Positions 63,703 through 64,000 of a DNA stretch of 64,000 nucleotides are shown one piece after another. This DNA is from Flavobacteriaceae bacterium (GTDB lineage: Bacteria > Bacteroidota > Bacteroidia > Flavobacteriales > Flavobacteriaceae): positions 62,001-126,000 of the forward strand of contig JAQWSC010000002.1 in the NCBI GenBank assembly GCA_029243385.1. The letters are read 5' to 3'. The notes under the pieces are model-generated. The model did not search any database. It had not been told where the DNA came from and was given only the letters and a program-made list of their open reading frames with translations. A program made the position numbers and the translations under genes. Each line of letters opens with the position of its first letter. The first letter of the stretch is position 1.

Positions 63703-64000
63703 TTAAAGACTTAAAATCTCGTTGCGAAAGCGGTTAGCTAATTCTGTTGCTTCTGACTGCGACTTGGCTTCGGTATAAACCCGTATTATGGGTTCTGTGT
63801 TAGATTTTCGAAGGTGAACCCATTGATTTTCAAAATCTATTTTAACACCATCAATGGTAGAAATATTTTCTGATTTGTACGTTTTTGCTATAGCTTCCAA
63901 TGCTTGACCGGCTTGTATACCAGGAGTCAATTCAATTTTTTGCTTGCTCATAAAGTAATTGGGATAAGAAGCTCTTAATTCACTAACCAATCCTTTTTGT
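63703..64000 (-). CDS. Phosphoglucosamine/phosphomannomutase C-terminal part
   Basis: The frame is open to the window edge, so only about 99 C-terminal residues are seen. DGVKIDFENQWVHLRKSNTEPIIRVYTEA is the phosphate-binding domain 4 motif (RxSNTEP) of alpha-D-phosphohexomutases. GlmM and phosphomannomutase cannot be told apart without the active-site and sugar-binding parts outside the window. Its stop is 7 nt from the acyltransferase stop. Confidence 0.85.
   Translation of the reverse strand, partial: QKGLVSELRASYPNYFMSKQKIELTPGIQAGQALEAIAKTYKSENISTIDGVKIDFENQWVHLRKSNTEPIIRVYTEAKSQSEATELANRFRNEILSL

Noticed and set aside
1-64000. Mobile elements, CRISPR arrays, tRNA or rRNA genes, defence systems
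   Set aside because: No transposase, integrase, regularly spaced repeats, cloverleaf or rRNA-like stretch was found by eye. A tRNAscan, Infernal and CRISPR search would be decisive.

Overview
Organism. The window reads as ordinary chromosome of a member of the Bacteroidota, most likely a (marine) Flavobacteriaceae. The evidence is a fused LpxC/FabZ protein, a PorX-type response regulator of the type IX secretion system, a CapA/CapB-like pair for sulfonolipid synthesis, the LpxD-LpxC/FabZ-LpxA-EF-P order, AT-rich spacers with almost no Shine-Dalgarno sequences, and repeated TAnnTTTG promoter boxes. I see no rRNA, tRNA, CRISPR array, insertion sequence, integrase or prophage. About 65 genes are packed tightly on both strands. 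Layout: 1-2.5 kb, capA-capB-like sulfonolipid genes. 2.5-9.8 kb, pyrR-pyrB, a STAS-like orphan, rnz, pdxH and a polyphosphate cluster (sixA-ppk-ppx); a 155-bp direct repeat supplies the leader and GTG start of both rnz and sixA. 9.8-10.6 kb, an alpha/beta-hydrolase lipoprotein gene broken by one stop codon. 11-15.5 kb, topoisomerase IV (parE-parC). 15.5-17.8 kb, a HTH regulator plus lipoprotein, divergent from an M14 carboxypeptidase-like gene across an array of shared palindromes. 17.8-27.6 kb, an Lrp regulator, an atypical PEP carboxylase, carbonic anhydrase, aroB, proline dehydrogenase, tsaE, a sugar transporter and porX. 27.6-35.2 kb, one long plus-strand run: HD hydrolase, lpxD, lpxC/fabZ, lpxA, efp, sucD, fabG and an SPFH protein, closed by a strong terminator. 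36.5-43.7 kb, a complete histidine operon hisGDCBHAF(IE) preceded by a classical attenuator with a His-codon leader peptide. 43.7-49.7 kb, an MscS channel, a DUF2461 protein, small unknowns, a stump of an AsmA-like gene, nucleoside phosphorylase, SUI1/YciH, a 2OG oxygenase and ald. 49.8-52.2 kb, a compact AMP-ligase with a thiolase-like protein that has lost most catalytic motifs. 52.2-64 kb, ung, mutS2, a DCC protein, a DAACS symporter, aroC, a GlcD/GlpC-type oxidase, a TlpA-like lipoprotein, rhomboid, a LpxL-type acyltransferase and the end of a phosphohexomutase gene. How the genes work together: two groups serve the outer membrane (lipid A genes lpxD/C/A and a LpxL-like acyltransferase; sulfonolipid genes capA/B). 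The rest is amino-acid, nucleotide and central metabolism. The most notable signals are regulatory: the histidine attenuator, the duplicated leader, the operator array, a perfectly palindromic back-to-back promoter, and a nearly constant 15-20 nt distance from the promoter box to the start codon in many genes. The most unusual protein pair is the AMP-ligase/degenerate thiolase. All assignments come from reading motifs by eye; no database search was run.
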